In this document: positions 29,476 through 42,552 of the stretch, one piece after another | Position numbering within the stretch: position 1 is the first letter of the stretch | Layout: each line of letters begins with the position of its first letter | NCBI GenBank assembly: GCA_025677825.1 | Contig: JAIXMO010000005.1 | Location: 310,001 to 374,000 of the forward strand | DNA: 64,000 nt | Direction of reading: 5' to 3' | Source: Helicostylum pulchrum | Taxonomy: Eukaryota; Mucoromycota; Mucoromycetes; Mucorales; Mucoraceae | Notes under the pieces: model-generated | Database searches by the model: none | The model's input: the letters and a program-made list of their open reading frames with translations, nothing else | What the model was told of the DNA's origin: nothing | Translations under genes and position numbers: made by a program

Positions 29476-29991
29476 TTAAGTTTGAACCAATAAACTCTTT
29501 AATCCAACAATCGCGTATTCAGATGATTGTTTATCCTTAATGATACACAGAATCAAAACTGTAATGGCTTCTTCACCTAAAAGATAGACTTTACTGTTAC
29601 CGTCTGCAGATTCAATCTCTTTAAAGGCCTTTAAAATGTCTTTGTATTGATTATCTTGAAAAAAGTCTTGCAAAGATTTTATTTTGAGTTGTTCGATTTC
29701 TTCAATTAATCCAAGTTGCACCAATTCTTTGGCTGTAGTAGGCAAACTATCATGATTGGTGCTAGTATTAATCCACTCAAAGGGCTCGTCTGATTCTGAT
29801 GAGAGATATACGTCTTTTGTTACACTTGTTAATTTGTTCTTAACCTCTTGTACTTGGGGAATAGAACTGGGCTTTATGCGGGTATTCGTTACCTTCTCTT
29901 CAACTGCCTTTGTAGTAGAAGGACCAGGGTTAATAACTGGGTTGTTTAACATGGCCATAAAACTATTATTTCCTTCTTCAGATTGTGACAT
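29476..29991 (-). CDS. Nuclease A inhibitor (NuiA)-like protein
   Basis: Single exon of 171 aa starting MSQSEEGNNSF at 29991 (an ATG 9 bp upstream is in frame). The N-terminal 65 residues are low-complexity. Then VYLSSESDEPFEWINTS matches the SESDxPFE hallmark of the NuiA family, and the C-terminus KVYLLGEE....YAIVGLKSLLVQT fits that family's last strands (vy..G......Gl.t..veT). NuiA-like domains inhibit DNA/RNA non-specific nucleases in cyanobacteria; eukaryotic copies are of unclear function. Family assignment is from recognised motifs, not from a search. Confidence 0.6.
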   Translation of the reverse strand: MSQSEEGNNSFMAMLNNPVINPGPSTTKAVEEKVTNTRIKPSSIPQVQEVKNKLTSVTKDVYLSSESDEPFEWINTSTNHDSLPTTAKELVQLGLIEEIEQLKIKSLQDFFQDNQYKDILKAFKEIESADGNSKVYLLGEEAITVLILCIIKDKQSSEYAIVGLKSLLVQT

Positions 29992-30000
29992 TGTATACAC

Positions 30001-33000
30001 TTTGTTTAAATCTATGAAAGAGAGAGTATTACGTACGCCTTTTAACCCTCGTTTTTTTTTTTTTGTGTGTCTGTGTGTGTGTGTTCGTGACTGTTAAGCT
30101 GTTAAGCTATGTCTGTGATTCTACTGCAAAAAGACATCTTATGCGTAGGACAAGCCGCGTTAGCTCAAAACGCAATCAAATACTCACAGACAGCACTTGA
30201 TAGTCTTACAGTCTGTCGTGTACTAAATACATAATTAATATACCTTGCTTCCGGCAATACCCCCTTCCTTCTTCCCCAGACAAAAAAAGAGGGGGGAGGG
30301 GAGTACTAAAGTACCAATTTCTTTAACACGAACTTTTCTTTACGAAACACACAACTCTCTTTTACATACGATAATAATGTAAATAAACATATATATACTA
30401 GCCCTACCTAGTATACATTTTGATTTTCTCTATTACAACTTGGTCGTAGATTATCATAAAAAAAATGAAGATAGGATTATTGGAATAAACTATCACGGCA
30501 ATAATAGCATAGTGTCACATTTTCATCACTATACAACGTCGTCAACTCGATTTTCTCTTGTATATTAAAATACTAAATAAATAAAAAGATCGCTTACTCC
30601 TAGTATTATTATTTTATTTTTAGTTCTATCGGATCTTACGTGAATCTAGGAATCACACATGTATAATAAAAATGATTAACTAATGTATACGTTATGATTA
30701 GTAAATAGACCTATCTTGTCATCCTTTTTTATCGCCCATATTTATTTATCGAGTCCTTTTTCTTTTATTACTTTGTTTTGTTTTTTATGCTTGTACAGAC
30801 CTATACGGTTCTTCTTAGAGTAACAGCCATCTATAAAGGTAAGTAATACATCAGACTTTTTTAATCGACTGTATAAATTGACCGTGCATCAAGAATTTCC
30901 CCTTGATTTATTCTTCTCGTCTCTTCCTCAAAGACCTCTTTAACATGGTTCTTATCTCTTCTTAAAAAATTTCTCTTCCAAACGCTAAACACAGTTTAAA
31001 ACGAGCTACTATAGCGGATATGAAAGCATTGATGTCTTGAAGGATATCCTTGGTGAAACAGTGGCCAGTAATATGATCAATGCCACTAATTAACACTACA
31101 AACCATATATACATGCTACTTTTGTATTATCAATAAACACTATCACGGTAAAAGGGGAGATCAGAAAAGTCCTTTTTACTCTACCCAAATACACAATCAT
31201 TTTCTTTTTGTTCAATTCAAAAAAGCCTTAGATTTGCTTGATAGCTTAATTAAATTTGTCTTTTCTTTCATTTTGACTTGCCACCCTTTTACTAACGGCC
31301 TAAATGGTAGGCAGAGGATTATTTTATCCACTAACTACTACTAAATAATTTTAGGTTCAGTAGATAAATCTGACATATCTACAAAGCTTGATGTTGCAAG
31401 TAAATTACATATAGCAGACACCATATTAATGGCAACTGTACGTTCAAGATGGACCTGAAAAAGGAAAGTATATGCGATAGTACGTTTGCTTAACAAGTTA
31501 AACATTTTGAGCCCACCAATGTAAAAAAAAAAATAATTAAAAAATGAGCTAGAGTTGACGTTTAGTAGGTCATTAATGACCGTAATTAAACAGATGTCTC
31601 TCTCTGTCGAACTCAACGAATCTTTATAAGGCTTTTCCACCTCTGATCATTTCTGCATAATAACCATTAAATACACCAAAAACAACACAAAACAAGAGAA
31701 CCAAGAAAAAAAATCCGGCTCTCTTTCAGTTACTCTACATTAGTGTTTTCTTTAAAAAGTGCGCCAATAATTTTGGGAAATAGTGTATAAGGTAATATAT
31801 TACATGATTCATGATAAAATTTAGCAGTATATCAATATACTGGTTTTGCGATACACAGTACTATCGTATGGGTAGGCTAAACGATCAAATAGGTCGATGA
31901 TCCGCGTATCATCCTCGCGAGAGTTAAGTCAGGGCCGGATTCCGTAAAAAAAAAGGGGGTTATCACTCACTTGTTCTTTCATCTTTTGCAAGATCAATCT
32001 TATAACATCTAGTGATGGTTTAAATTATTCATAAATAACCTTTCCATAAGAGACTTCGGTTATTAGAACTGAGTTTAATAGTGATCCTTTACATTTTTAG
32101 AAACCTAGCATGTTTATCTGACCCCTGATTCCTTTGCGTAAATGCATGTAGACAATGATGATTATCTATTAAATGCATACGGACATATGACGGTTAACTA
32201 GTAACTACATTTCCGACAATAAGCGTCTGCGGTTTTTAAGAATATATATACATATATAAAAGTAAAATAAAAGCAAATATAGTTCCTCTTCTATTGAAGT
32301 GAGACCTACTTTACTGTACCATTTTCTGTATCATTGCAAACTCAGGTACATGTAAATTTCTAATCGCGATGGGGTACAGTTTTGGTTGGACAAGGTTGAT
32401 CAAAGAGACTTTTTGATCTAGAAAAAAAAAGGTTATGGAAGGGTACCATTAGTAATGTGTAACTATGTACCACAGAGTGTATAAAAAAAAACTCCTATTT
32501 CTAATTCCTGGGAAGAATAAGACTACCTTGTAGGTTTAAATGTTCATCGCGGTATATGTAAAGATACGTAAACGATATGATTTTCTTTTCTTAAATAGAA
32601 AAAACCATTCTGTAACTCTACTTTTACTGCGCATAATTAAATAAATAAATGCATTACGTTATAAAGAAAAGCGTAGTATCAACACTTGCTCAATTGTTAT
32701 AAGTGTATTATGTAGTTTTTGTTTTGTGTAAGGATATAAACGTATATCCTTTTGAAAAGGTAACACACGCAAGCTGTAGAATTCTTTGATCTGCAGTCAT
32801 TTTTTTTAAAAGCGAAAGATAAATAAATAAACGTTTTGTTCGATACATATATAAAAAAAGTACAAAATTAGAGGAATTTTCTTATTCTGGGAATTTTCTT
32901 TGAATAAGATAATAAACTCCTTGGCGTGCTCTCGCGTGTCGATGATACATTACCCACAGTGGTACAATAAATAGTGAAAGAAAGAGGTCCGGACTTTTTT

Positions 33001-34377
33001 TAGTTGTAAAAAAAAGGGAGTATTCTGACAAATACGATATGGAGATGCGTGGTAAATAGTGTGTGTCAATACCATATAAACAACAAGGCCCGGAATTTCG
33101 GTCCTGGTAGTTTTTCGATGATTGGTCTTTTTTTTTATCAAAACCAAGTGATTGGCTGGATATACCATAATCAACATCTTGATGAACAAAATGACATATA
33201 TTTTAGTTATCTTTAAATCGGATCGCTTGTTTCTCCGTTATGAAAAAAGATCACCCTCCCCGACTAAACGGGGAAAAAAACAAGCATTCATTTTACAATT
33301 ACTTTCTGTATTTTAAATATTTTTAACTATAAAATGACTGTGAGAAAATATTATATGGCTTATACCAAATAAATATTTTTTTGACGTTGAGAGGTTTATG
33401 CTAAATAATTCTGCAAAAAAATAAATCGTAGCTGTGGGAACGGCTCATGTATTTAAGGTAGCTATGAATTATTTTTTTGACTCTGATTGGCTATGACACC
33501 CTATTATACTTTTGGTAGCATTATAAGTGTGGTTACACTACAAAAATATAATCGCTTACTTTTTATCAGCAGTGATTTGTTATATTTATGTTGGGTATAA
33601 TCATTTTTTGTTGTTGTTAGTACCGATAAAGACTCCGAGTGCATAAAAAATAAGAAACGACAAAAAAAGGATGGCAAACAATACGTGATGTGTACGTTTG
33701 AACATAATTAGCTTAGCACTCTTTCTGTGTATTCTAATTTGAAGTTGATCAGTATAAACAGTTGCAGTAATACTTAATATGTACATATCACTTGATCTAT
33801 ATGCTTCCAACATGTCTATCTAATATTAACAAAAGAATAAAAAGAGAGATGATAGTTCGTATTAATGTTGTACAGACGACTCATCAAAAAAAAATATGTA
33901 TGTATACGATCTTTCTTTTTTACTGCATATAAGTATTAATCATTTATTTGAGTTATAACATCATTTTACCGTTATCAATTAAAAATGTTTCGTAAACTTT
34001 TTCTCCTTCTTTTTTTTAAAAAACTGCTTAATTCTTTAACAGGAAAATTACTAAATTTGTGTCCTTCTTTCCTTTTTAAGATACCCAAGTGACCATAGAC
34101 CATTGTGTTACTTCCGTTTTGCTTAATAAAAGTATAACAGGTAATAGATAAGATTCTTTCTATTTAAAACACCTTTTTTTTCTTCCTTCCTCTCTCTTTT
34201 CTCACCATATTTTTTTTTTTACTTTTTTTTTCTTTCTTTATTTCCTGTACGTATAATACTAAAAGCTCTTACTTTTTATCAGTTTACTTTTTACCCCGTC
34301 AAACTTACCTTCTTTTGTTATCACTCATATTTAAAGAAGAGGGATACGAGAAACGTAGTCCTCGTACCAACAAAAAT
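30001..34377. other. Long gene-poor region
   Basis: 4.4 kb with no supportable complete gene. Two exon-like traces are visible: on the plus strand ATG at 30787 reading VQTYTVLLRVTAIYKG into a perfect GTAAGT donor at about 30838, and on the minus strand 31341-31455 reading HLERTVAINMVSAICNLL after a TTTTCAG acceptor. No partner exons were found for either. Short G-rich and (TA)n runs occur (for example 30284-30302). Confidence 0.5.
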
Positions 34378-35634
34378 ATGATGCACACCATTATGGGTAC
34401 CAAACACCCAAACATTAGTTTCAATATATTATTTTACCCACAATACCAAAACGATGAAGGACAAGTTGTTTGTCATCCAGGTTCAGTATTTGAAGGTGTG
34501 GTTCAAGTAAAAGTGACTGCACCAATGCCTGTTCATCATATAAAATTAGTATTTAAAGCATCTGGTACGTTTTTCTATACAAACATATTCGAGTTTCACT
34601 AAATCAAGTATTAACACACACACACACACATAGAACGAGTAAATTATGATGCTATGGGCTGGGAAAAATCTAAAAACTCTGATGATAGATTGTTTGCAAT
34701 AAGAACTATATTATGGGGATTACCAACAGGAATAAACCTGCCTGTAGATGCATGGCCTATTTTAGAAGTAGGCGAACATAATTTCCCATTTGTCTGTCAA
34801 ATGCCTGTTATTAATTACCCGCCTTCGTTTCAACATCACCTTATTGCTACTGCATTTCACATGATTGTATCCGTGACCAAAGCGGGTGAGTCTACGCCTA
34901 TTTTATCAAAGCCTGCGCTTGTTTGCTTTCAGCCCATTATAGAAACTATCCCAGTAAAAAACCTACATGCTTATACAGAAGAAACTCGATTGACAAATCA
35001 AGTATATTCAATTGTATCCGTACCTCGTTTAGCCTATAATATCTATGATAAAAACCAATATATTAATGTTACAGTTCGACTTCAATCCGAAAACAATAAT
35101 CAAGATAATATATCTGTATCGCAATTACGTGTTCATATCAAAAGGTATTATAGCATTAGCTATAAAACATTTTCAAGAACTGAAACAGCCGTGATTGCGC
35201 ATCATGATCAGCCGAAATTATCAGGACTCTGTCCAAGTACCATCACAATGAAACTTAATTTACCAGACTCTCCACTTGATTTACCTGCTTCTTTAAATTA
35301 TTCACCTCATTTAACTGTTCAGTATAAATTAGTTGTATCAGCCAAGATAAGACACGGTCCAATTCACGTCAAAAAGAAACTGTTTGATATGCCCGTTACA
35401 TTTGGTACTTTGCCGGCTGGTACCAAGGCTCCACGTCAATTGGAACCGTATTCAAATATTGTAGATAATAGGGCCATAATCAATTCTAAGCCGACTTTCT
35501 TAAGACCGGAACCAAAGAACCCTGATGAAGACGAGTTCTTACCTGCTTATGGCGGTGATAGACCACCTGATTATCATTATAATACGAGTGCAAGTAGTAA
35601 TAACAGCATGAGATTTGTTGAAATTACAAGTTAA
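34378..35634 (+). CDS. Arrestin-domain protein (ART-type ubiquitin-ligase adaptor)
   Basis: Two exons, 34378-34564 and 34634-35634, joined as KAS|ERVNYDAMGW; 395 aa. The N-terminal arrestin fold begins HPNISFNILFYPQ and contains PGSVFEGVVQVKVTAPMPVHHIKLVFKA; then WPILEVGEHNFPFVCQMP, the typical start of the arrestin N/C hinge region, and a C-domain with RLAYNIYDKNQYINVTVRLQ and LTVQYKLVVSAKI. The C-terminal tail has LPAY and RPPDYHY; PPDY fits the PPxY motif bound by WW domains of Rsp5/NEDD4 ligases. Expected role: recruiting the ligase to plasma-membrane transporters for endocytosis. Other nearby ATGs (34381, 34393) would shorten the start by a few residues. Confidence 0.88.
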
Positions 35635-35931
35635 AAAAAAACAAACACAAGAGATATATACCTATTTATAACCCCCTCCTCCCCCCCCCCCCCCCATCGC
35701 GCATTCTTTTTTTAATTTAGCACATTGTACATAGTTTATTTTTATCAATAAAGTTTTTATTTATTTTATATTGTATCCATGTTACCACGACAAACACGTT
35801 CACGTCTTTAAAAACGAAAAATACCAGTCTCGCGTTTTTGCTGTCACAAAAAAATTCCTTTTTTTAATTCTCTTCTTTTTTTTTATTATTATTATCAGAC
35901 GTATCTTCTTTTTTCTTTTTGATAAAAAAAA

Positions 35932-38900
35932 ATGTCTGAACCACAGGTACTCTAACGCTTTTTTGTTTTCTTCAAAGCAAAAAAAAATACTCACGTTATT
36001 AATGTTGATAGGATATGGTTATCGATCGTCCACAAGATCAAAAGCAAGAAGTTGTAAGAAAAAAAAAAACGCACTGACAAGTCCCTCTCTTTTTTTAAAA
36101 AAATCTAATGTCCTTTCTTTTTTTATTATATATCTTTTAGGATTCACCTGCTATAGAAGAAACAGCTTCTCAAATTGATTCCGTACGTAATTTGTCGCGT
36201 TTAATTTAAATTCGTGTATATTCATCTCTTTTTTTTCAATCAATAGGATGTTGATTCAGCTTCACGTATTACTTCTTCAAAGGAATCAACACCACTTCGT
36301 ACCTTTAAAGAACCTTCACTTGTAAGAAACTTTCAACACCACTTCTTTTTTTTTAAAAAAAAGCATTCAACTCAAGTTTCCTTTTTTTAAAAAAATATAT
36401 ATATAGTACGAAACTCGTGTCAAACGTTATAGATACCTTTTAGGACAAACTGAATTATTTGCACATTTCTTGAAATTAAAGGATGACAAGGATGATGCCA
36501 TGCAAGCAGTTTTACAAGAAAAGGAATTACAAAAATTAAATGACGATGAAGAAGGGTAAGATTTTTCTTTTTTCCCTTATATTTATGCGCGCGCACAAAA
36601 TATTGAACATTTGATTAGATCTAGACGTAGAAGAAAGACTGAAAAGGAAGAAGACGAAGAAATCTTGCAGAACGAGCAAGGTGAAGAAGAAGAAGAAATG
36701 ACTGTATTCACTGAATCCCCTACTTGTAAAGTATACAAAAAAAAAACTGTTAGGAAATTTTTTTTTCTGTACTAATTTTTTCATTATTATAGTCGTCACA
36801 GGAGGTACACTCCGTGAATACCAAGTGCAAGGTTTAAACTGGATGATTTCATTATTTGAAAATGGTATCAATGGTATTTTAGCAGATGAGATGGTAAAAG
36901 ATAAAAGTTTGTTGAATAATAGAAGGAGAGGTTTTTTTTAATGCAGTTTTATATATGTTTGTATATAGGGTTTGGGTAAGACATTGCAAACTATTTCGTT
37001 CTTGGGTTACTTGAAGCATGTTCGTAACGTGAAAGGTCCTCACTTGGTTGTTGTACCTAAATCAACATTGCATAATTGGTTAAACGAATTTAACAAGTGG
37101 ATTCCTGGATATGATGCCTTTGTATTCCACGGTGATAAAGAAAAAAGAGTAAGCAATGTATATAAATATATACATATATATCAAACTGCTTCTAAATAAA
37201 TATATTTAACAGGCTAAACTTATCAAAGAACGTATTGCGCCCGGTAAATTCGAAGTTTGTATCACATCCTACGAAATTTGTTTAATGGAAAAATCCCAGT
37301 TTAAAAAGATTAAATGGCAATACATTATTATTGATGAAGCACATCGTATCAAGAACGAAAACTCGATGCTTTCACAATTAGTTCGAATTTTACCTTCCCG
37401 TAACCGACTTTTGATTACAGGTACACCATTACAAAACAACCTTCACGAACTTTGGGCGCTTTTAAATTTCTTGTTGCCTGATGTATTTAGTTCGGCTGAC
37501 GTATTTGATGACTGGTTTGAAAAGCAAGGTGGAGATCAAAAGAAGGTGGTAGAACAGCTTCATAAAGTATTGAGACCCTTCTTGTTACGTCGTATCAAAT
37601 CCGATGTTGAAAAATCCTTGTTACCTAAGAAGGAGATGAATGTCTACGTACGTATGTCGCCTATGCAACGTAGATGGTATCAAAAGATTTTGGAGAAGGA
37701 TATCGATGCTATCAATGGTGTTGGTGTCAATAAGCGTGAAGGAAAGACGCGTCTTTTGAACATTGTTATGCAATTGAGAAAGTGCTGTAACCATCCTTAT
37801 TTATTTGACGGTGCTGAACCTGGACCTCCTTTCACTACCGATCAACATTTGGTGGATAATGCTGGTAAGATGGTCGTACTGGACAAGTTGCTCAAGAAAT
37901 GTAAGGCACAAGGTTCTCGTGTCTTGTTGTTTAGTCAGATGAGTCGTGTACTTGATATCCTTGAAGATTACTGCTGGTGGAAGGAATATCAGTACTGTCG
38001 TATTGATGGTCAAACCAGTCAAGAAGATCGTATTGACGCTATTGATGAATACAACAGACCTGATAGTGAAAAATTCATCTTTTTATTAACCACACGTGCT
38101 GGTGGTCTTGGTATTAATTTAACCAGTGCAGATATTGTTATTTTATACGACAGTGATTGGAACCCTCAAGTTGATTTACAAGCTATGGATCGTGCTCATC
38201 GTATCGGTCAAACCAAGCAAGTATACGTTTTCCGATTTGTTACTGAAAACGCGATTGAAGAAAAAGTGTTGGAACGTGCTGCGCAAAAGCTTCGTTTAGA
38301 TCAATTGGTTATTCAACAAGGCCGTATGTCAGCTGGTGCTAAATCAAAGTTAACCAACAAGGATGATTTACTTACCATGATTCAACATGGTGCAGAAAAC
38401 ATCTTTAGAGACGAAAATAATGACGATACAGGCGCAGATGATAATATTGATGAAATCTTACGTCACGGTGAAGAAAGAACAGCTGAATTAAACAGTAAAT
38501 ATTCCAATTTACAAATTGACGACCTTAAAAACTTCTCTTCTGAAAGTGCATATAAATGGGATGGTGAAGATTGGAGTAATAAGAGAAAGGCAGAAAGTGT
38601 AGGTCTCTCTTGGTTAGGTCCTGCGAAAAGAGAGAGAAAGGCCAATTATGCCGTAGATGATTATTATAAAGAGGCTTTACGTACAAGTGCTCGTACGCCT
38701 TCTACAAAGGCACCTCGTCCCAAGAAATACAACATTGAAGACTTCCAATTTTTCCCTTCTCGACTTGGCGAATTAAATGACCGCGATACACTTTATTTAA
38801 GAAAGACGTTAGGTTATAAGATCCCACCTATTACAGTTGAAGAAGGTATGTCTGACGATGACATTAAGCAATTAGAACACGAAAGAGAAGAAGAACAAAA

Positions 38901-39711
38901 GAAGATCGAAGAAGCTGAACCTTTAACAGAAAAGGAAGAAGAGGAGCGAAAGACTTTGTTTACAAAAGGATTTTCCAATTGGGGTAAAAAAGATTTTGCT
39001 ATATTTATTAATGCGTGTGCCAAATACGGTCGAAAGGACTTGGAATCAATTACATCTGAATTGGAAGGTAAAAGTTTAGACGATGTCAAGAAATACTCCA
39101 AAGTCTTTTGGTCTAGATATAAGGAGATTTCTGATTACGAAAGACATATTTCAAAGATTGAAAAGGGTGAAAGCGAATTAGAAAAGCAAGCTGATATCCA
39201 AGGCCAATTACATGAAAAAGTACATCGTCATCGTATCCCCCTTCAACAATTAAAAATTCATTATACTCAACCAACAAAAGGTAAAAATTATACAGAAGAA
39301 GAAGATCGTTTCTTGGTTGTTATGCTTGAAAAGTACGGTTATGGCTCTGAAAACGTATATGATCATATTCGTCGTGAAATCAAACAATCTCCTCTTTTCA
39401 GATTTGATTGGTTCTTAAAGTCAAGAACTTCCCAAGAAATTGCTAGACGTTGTAATACTTTAATTAGTTTAATTCAAAAGGAAAATGCTGAATTTGATGA
39501 ATCCGAAGAGAAGAAGGTAAAAAAATATATAGTATTGTAATATCATCACGTACTAACTTTTTTTTTTCTTTAGCAACCTCAACCCAAGAGTAGAGGTGGT
39601 AGATCAAAGTCTAGTACACCAGTTACTACTGCTCCTGCAGCAACTACTATTAATACTACTAATACTGCTACTACAACAACTACTACTGCTACAAAATCAA
39701 GACGTCGTTAA
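35932..39711 (+). CDS. ISWI-type chromatin-remodelling ATPase
   Basis: Around ten exons, about 1,050 aa. Short N-terminal exons (MSEPQ at 35932, [28 protein letters not shown], and so on) lead to [21 protein letters not shown], the ISWI N-terminal (AutoN-like) segment. The SNF2 ATPase follows: [15 protein letters not shown], motif I split by an intron ([12 protein letters not shown] at about 36969), [12 protein letters not shown] (motif II DEAH), [11 protein letters not shown], then the helicase C lobe with [23 protein letters not shown] and [12 protein letters not shown]. Then come the HAND region ([12 protein letters not shown]), SANT ([19 protein letters not shown]) and SLIDE ([18 protein letters not shown]) domains. 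A last exon after a short intron adds a Thr/Lys/Arg tail. It slides and spaces nucleosomes in the nucleus. Isw1 versus Isw2 cannot be decided. Confidence 0.97.
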
Positions 39712-39904
39712 TCGTAATTTTATTTTATACACATTTATATATATAAAAAAACTTGTTTTACTCTTTTATAAACACGCTTTGCATCCCTTTTTTATCATTA
39801 TTTATCACGGAGTGTAAAAACGAGGGAAAAAAAAAACTCGCGAAAAAAGACAGGAAGAAAAAAAAAAGTTTTTTTTTATACAATTATTTATTTCTGTAGT
39901 AGCC

Positions 39905-41288
39905 ATGTCTGAAGTAGCTCAAGATAAAGTCGAACAAGTTATTGTCGAGGAACCTGTTGTTGAACAAGTGGCCGAAGCTGTCGCTGAAGCTGCCACTGAA
40001 GCTCTCACTGACGCTGCTACTGAAGCTGTCATCGAAGAAGATATTACCATGGAACCTGTTGTTGAGCAACCTCCTATTGTACACGACGTTCTTGAACAAC
40101 TCGGTGCTATTTTCGATCCTGAAAACATCAAGAAGGATAACTTTTTCAGAGAGTTGGTTGAAAGAGACGCCGGAGGATGTAAGTACGATCTTTTTTTTTA
40201 AAAAAAAAAGCTAATGTGGGAGTTTATATAAAGGGGTTGCAATTAAGAAAATGTCAATGATCAAGCGATTCAAACAGATCTTGGACGGCGATCTTAGTTT
40301 ATTTGAAAAGGCAGTTACTTTAGCACCTAAAGATTTTGAAATCAACGCTGAAAAGACTCAAATCCGTTGTATCAAGAAGGAAGTTGAAGAAATTCAAAAG
40401 GAACATGTAGCTACTGCCACCAGCGTACTTTTGAATCATATGCAACTTCAAAATAAGAGATCTATTTACGCTGTAAGTTTTTTTTTTTTTTTTTTTTTGC
40501 TTAAAAACTTGTAAACTAAAAAGTATGATTAGAAAGGATTCTCTGTTGAAAATCAACCTACTGAAACAGAATTAAAAGAATTTTACGGCAAGTACGGCCG
40601 TGTAGTTTCACTTCGTCTTCGTCGTGAAGGTACTTCTAACCGCGATGGTGCGTTTAAGGGAAGTATCTTTGTTGAATTTGAAACACCCGAGATTGCAGAA
40701 AAGGCTGTATCTGAAGCAACAGAGTATGCCGGTGTTACTTTATTAAACATGATCAAACACGATTACGTCGAGATGAAGAAGGTAGAGAAATTTGCAGGTC
40801 AAGACTACGAGTTCTCCAAGTTCGGTCACAGACATTTGGTTGAATACTCTAATGGTCAAGAACACAGATACCGTGATATCAAAGAACTTGTAAAGACTGT
40901 GCATCCTGATGTAGGTCGTCTTGAACCTTTAAAGGAAGAAGGTACTGGTGTAGTTGAGTTATTCAAGATGACTGCTGAAGAATTTTTGGCAAAGTTGGAA
41001 GATCAACAAATTGAAGGTGTCAAGTTCTTCTTGGTTAGTTCCGAAGCACGTTCTCACTTTAACAAGATCCAAAAGGAAGCACATGCTGCTAAGCGTAGTG
41101 GTCGTGGTGGTCGTGGTGGACGCGGTGGTCGCGGCGGACGTGGTGGTCGTGGCGGTAAAGAAGGTGGAAGAAAGAGAGATAACGCAGCAACTGATGCTAA
41201 CAAGATTGAAATTAATAATAAACGTGCTCGTACAGCAGAAGTTAAGTCTGGTGTTCCCACTATTGCCACTGCAACTAAATCAGAATAA
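39905..41288 (+). CDS. LHP1: La protein (RNA 3'-oligoU chaperone)
   Basis: Three exons, 39905-40177, 40234-40470 and about 40534-41288; about 420 aa. After an acidic Ala/Glu/Val N-terminus comes the La motif (LGAIFDPENIKKDNFFREL, then WVAIKKMSMIKRFKQIL), an RRM (KGFSVENQPTETELKEFYGKYG, FKGSIFVEFETPE) and a second ordered region (VVELFKMTAEEF..., FFLVSSEARSHF) resembling the xRRM of genuine La. The tail has seven RGG-type repeats (41098-41155) and a basic KRKR-like patch. La binds the UUU-OH end of new Pol III transcripts such as pre-tRNAs and U6 RNA. The first junction restores ...DAGGWVAIKK using donor GTAAGT inside the Trp codon. Confidence 0.93.
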
Positions 41289-42552
41289 AAAAAATCAAAC
41301 CCCCCCCCCCCCCAACCATTTAGAATTTATACAGTAATTAAAAATTGAACTTTGCGTAATTTAGATAAAAATAGAAACCTTGGTCTGCCTTCAAGAAGGT
41401 GATCCGAAAGCATGACTTTTATGGACTGTTAAAGATGTAACGCGTATATTTTTTCTTCTTCTTTAACTTTCAACTTTTGTTGGATTTTTTGGGGTTTGGG
41501 GAAGAGTTTCTTTTGTAAGTCGACTTCTGGTCCTAGTTTGGTGGTTCTTACGAACAAGTACTCAGCCGTAACTTGAAATAAAGGGACTGGTTCGGAGTAT
41601 GTTGAGGGAATAAACAGGAGAGAGTATCAAAGAGCTCTTATTTTTTGGGATTAGTCGTACTTTCACCTTCTCGTTGGTTAATCCTGTCAGTATCATTTTG
41701 AGAAGCCAAGAAAAGTACATTAGATAGTAATTTATTTTTCGTTTCCTCAAAAATAAACGTTACGTGTTTTTCATTTCTTTTTTTTTTAAAAAAAACGCGT
41801 TATTTTACTTGTATTGTTGCCTTGTAAAGAAAGAGACGCACTATTAAATAGCAGAAGATATATGTATATATTGCGAGAGACAAGAGAATGAAAGATACCC
41901 TTTAGTAAAGGTCCTTCTTCTTCAATATAAAATGCTCATAATTGATCACGTAAGATAATTTGTAAGTAATAGCACTATCACGATTGGATTGTATAGCGTT
42001 TTTTCTTTGAACTTCCTTGCGCGAAACAAGTGTGTACGTAAAAATGATTAAATAGATCACATGAATAAAAGTGACCACCCATTTTATCTATCATTTTTTT
42101 TAGAATAGATAAATCACTTTTCTTCCTCTTTTCCTTTAAAATGCATAACAGTAAGTATTTTTTTTTATATATGTATACTTATTAATGGAGCTCATATTTA
42201 ATATTCTGCATTTTTTTAGAGCTGAAAAAAAGTAGATTATATAATTCAGCGAATCTCATGGCTTTGTGCTAGTTATATCCAGTGGTTGTTTTAAGAAGAA
42301 CCACATCCTTTTGTACGAAAATAAAGAAAAAAGAGCCTATGATAAAGGTACGTGTATCATCACATATTTTCTTTTTGTTTCATTCTAATTCAGACGCACC
42401 TTAGAGGACGTAAAAGAGCTATTTATATTAGCGTCGAATATTCATAGCATGACGTTCTCTCTGTAAGATGTTTGAATGAAATTTTAGAACAAATACTTAT
42501 TTTATTTATGTACATAGCATAATTAGTAAGAAACATCAGCTTGGACAGCTCG

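Noticed and set aside
34315..34377. Upstream start for the arrestin-domain gene
   Set aside because: It would add a Lys/Arg-rich stretch not typical of the family; the Met-Met at 34378 is a better start.
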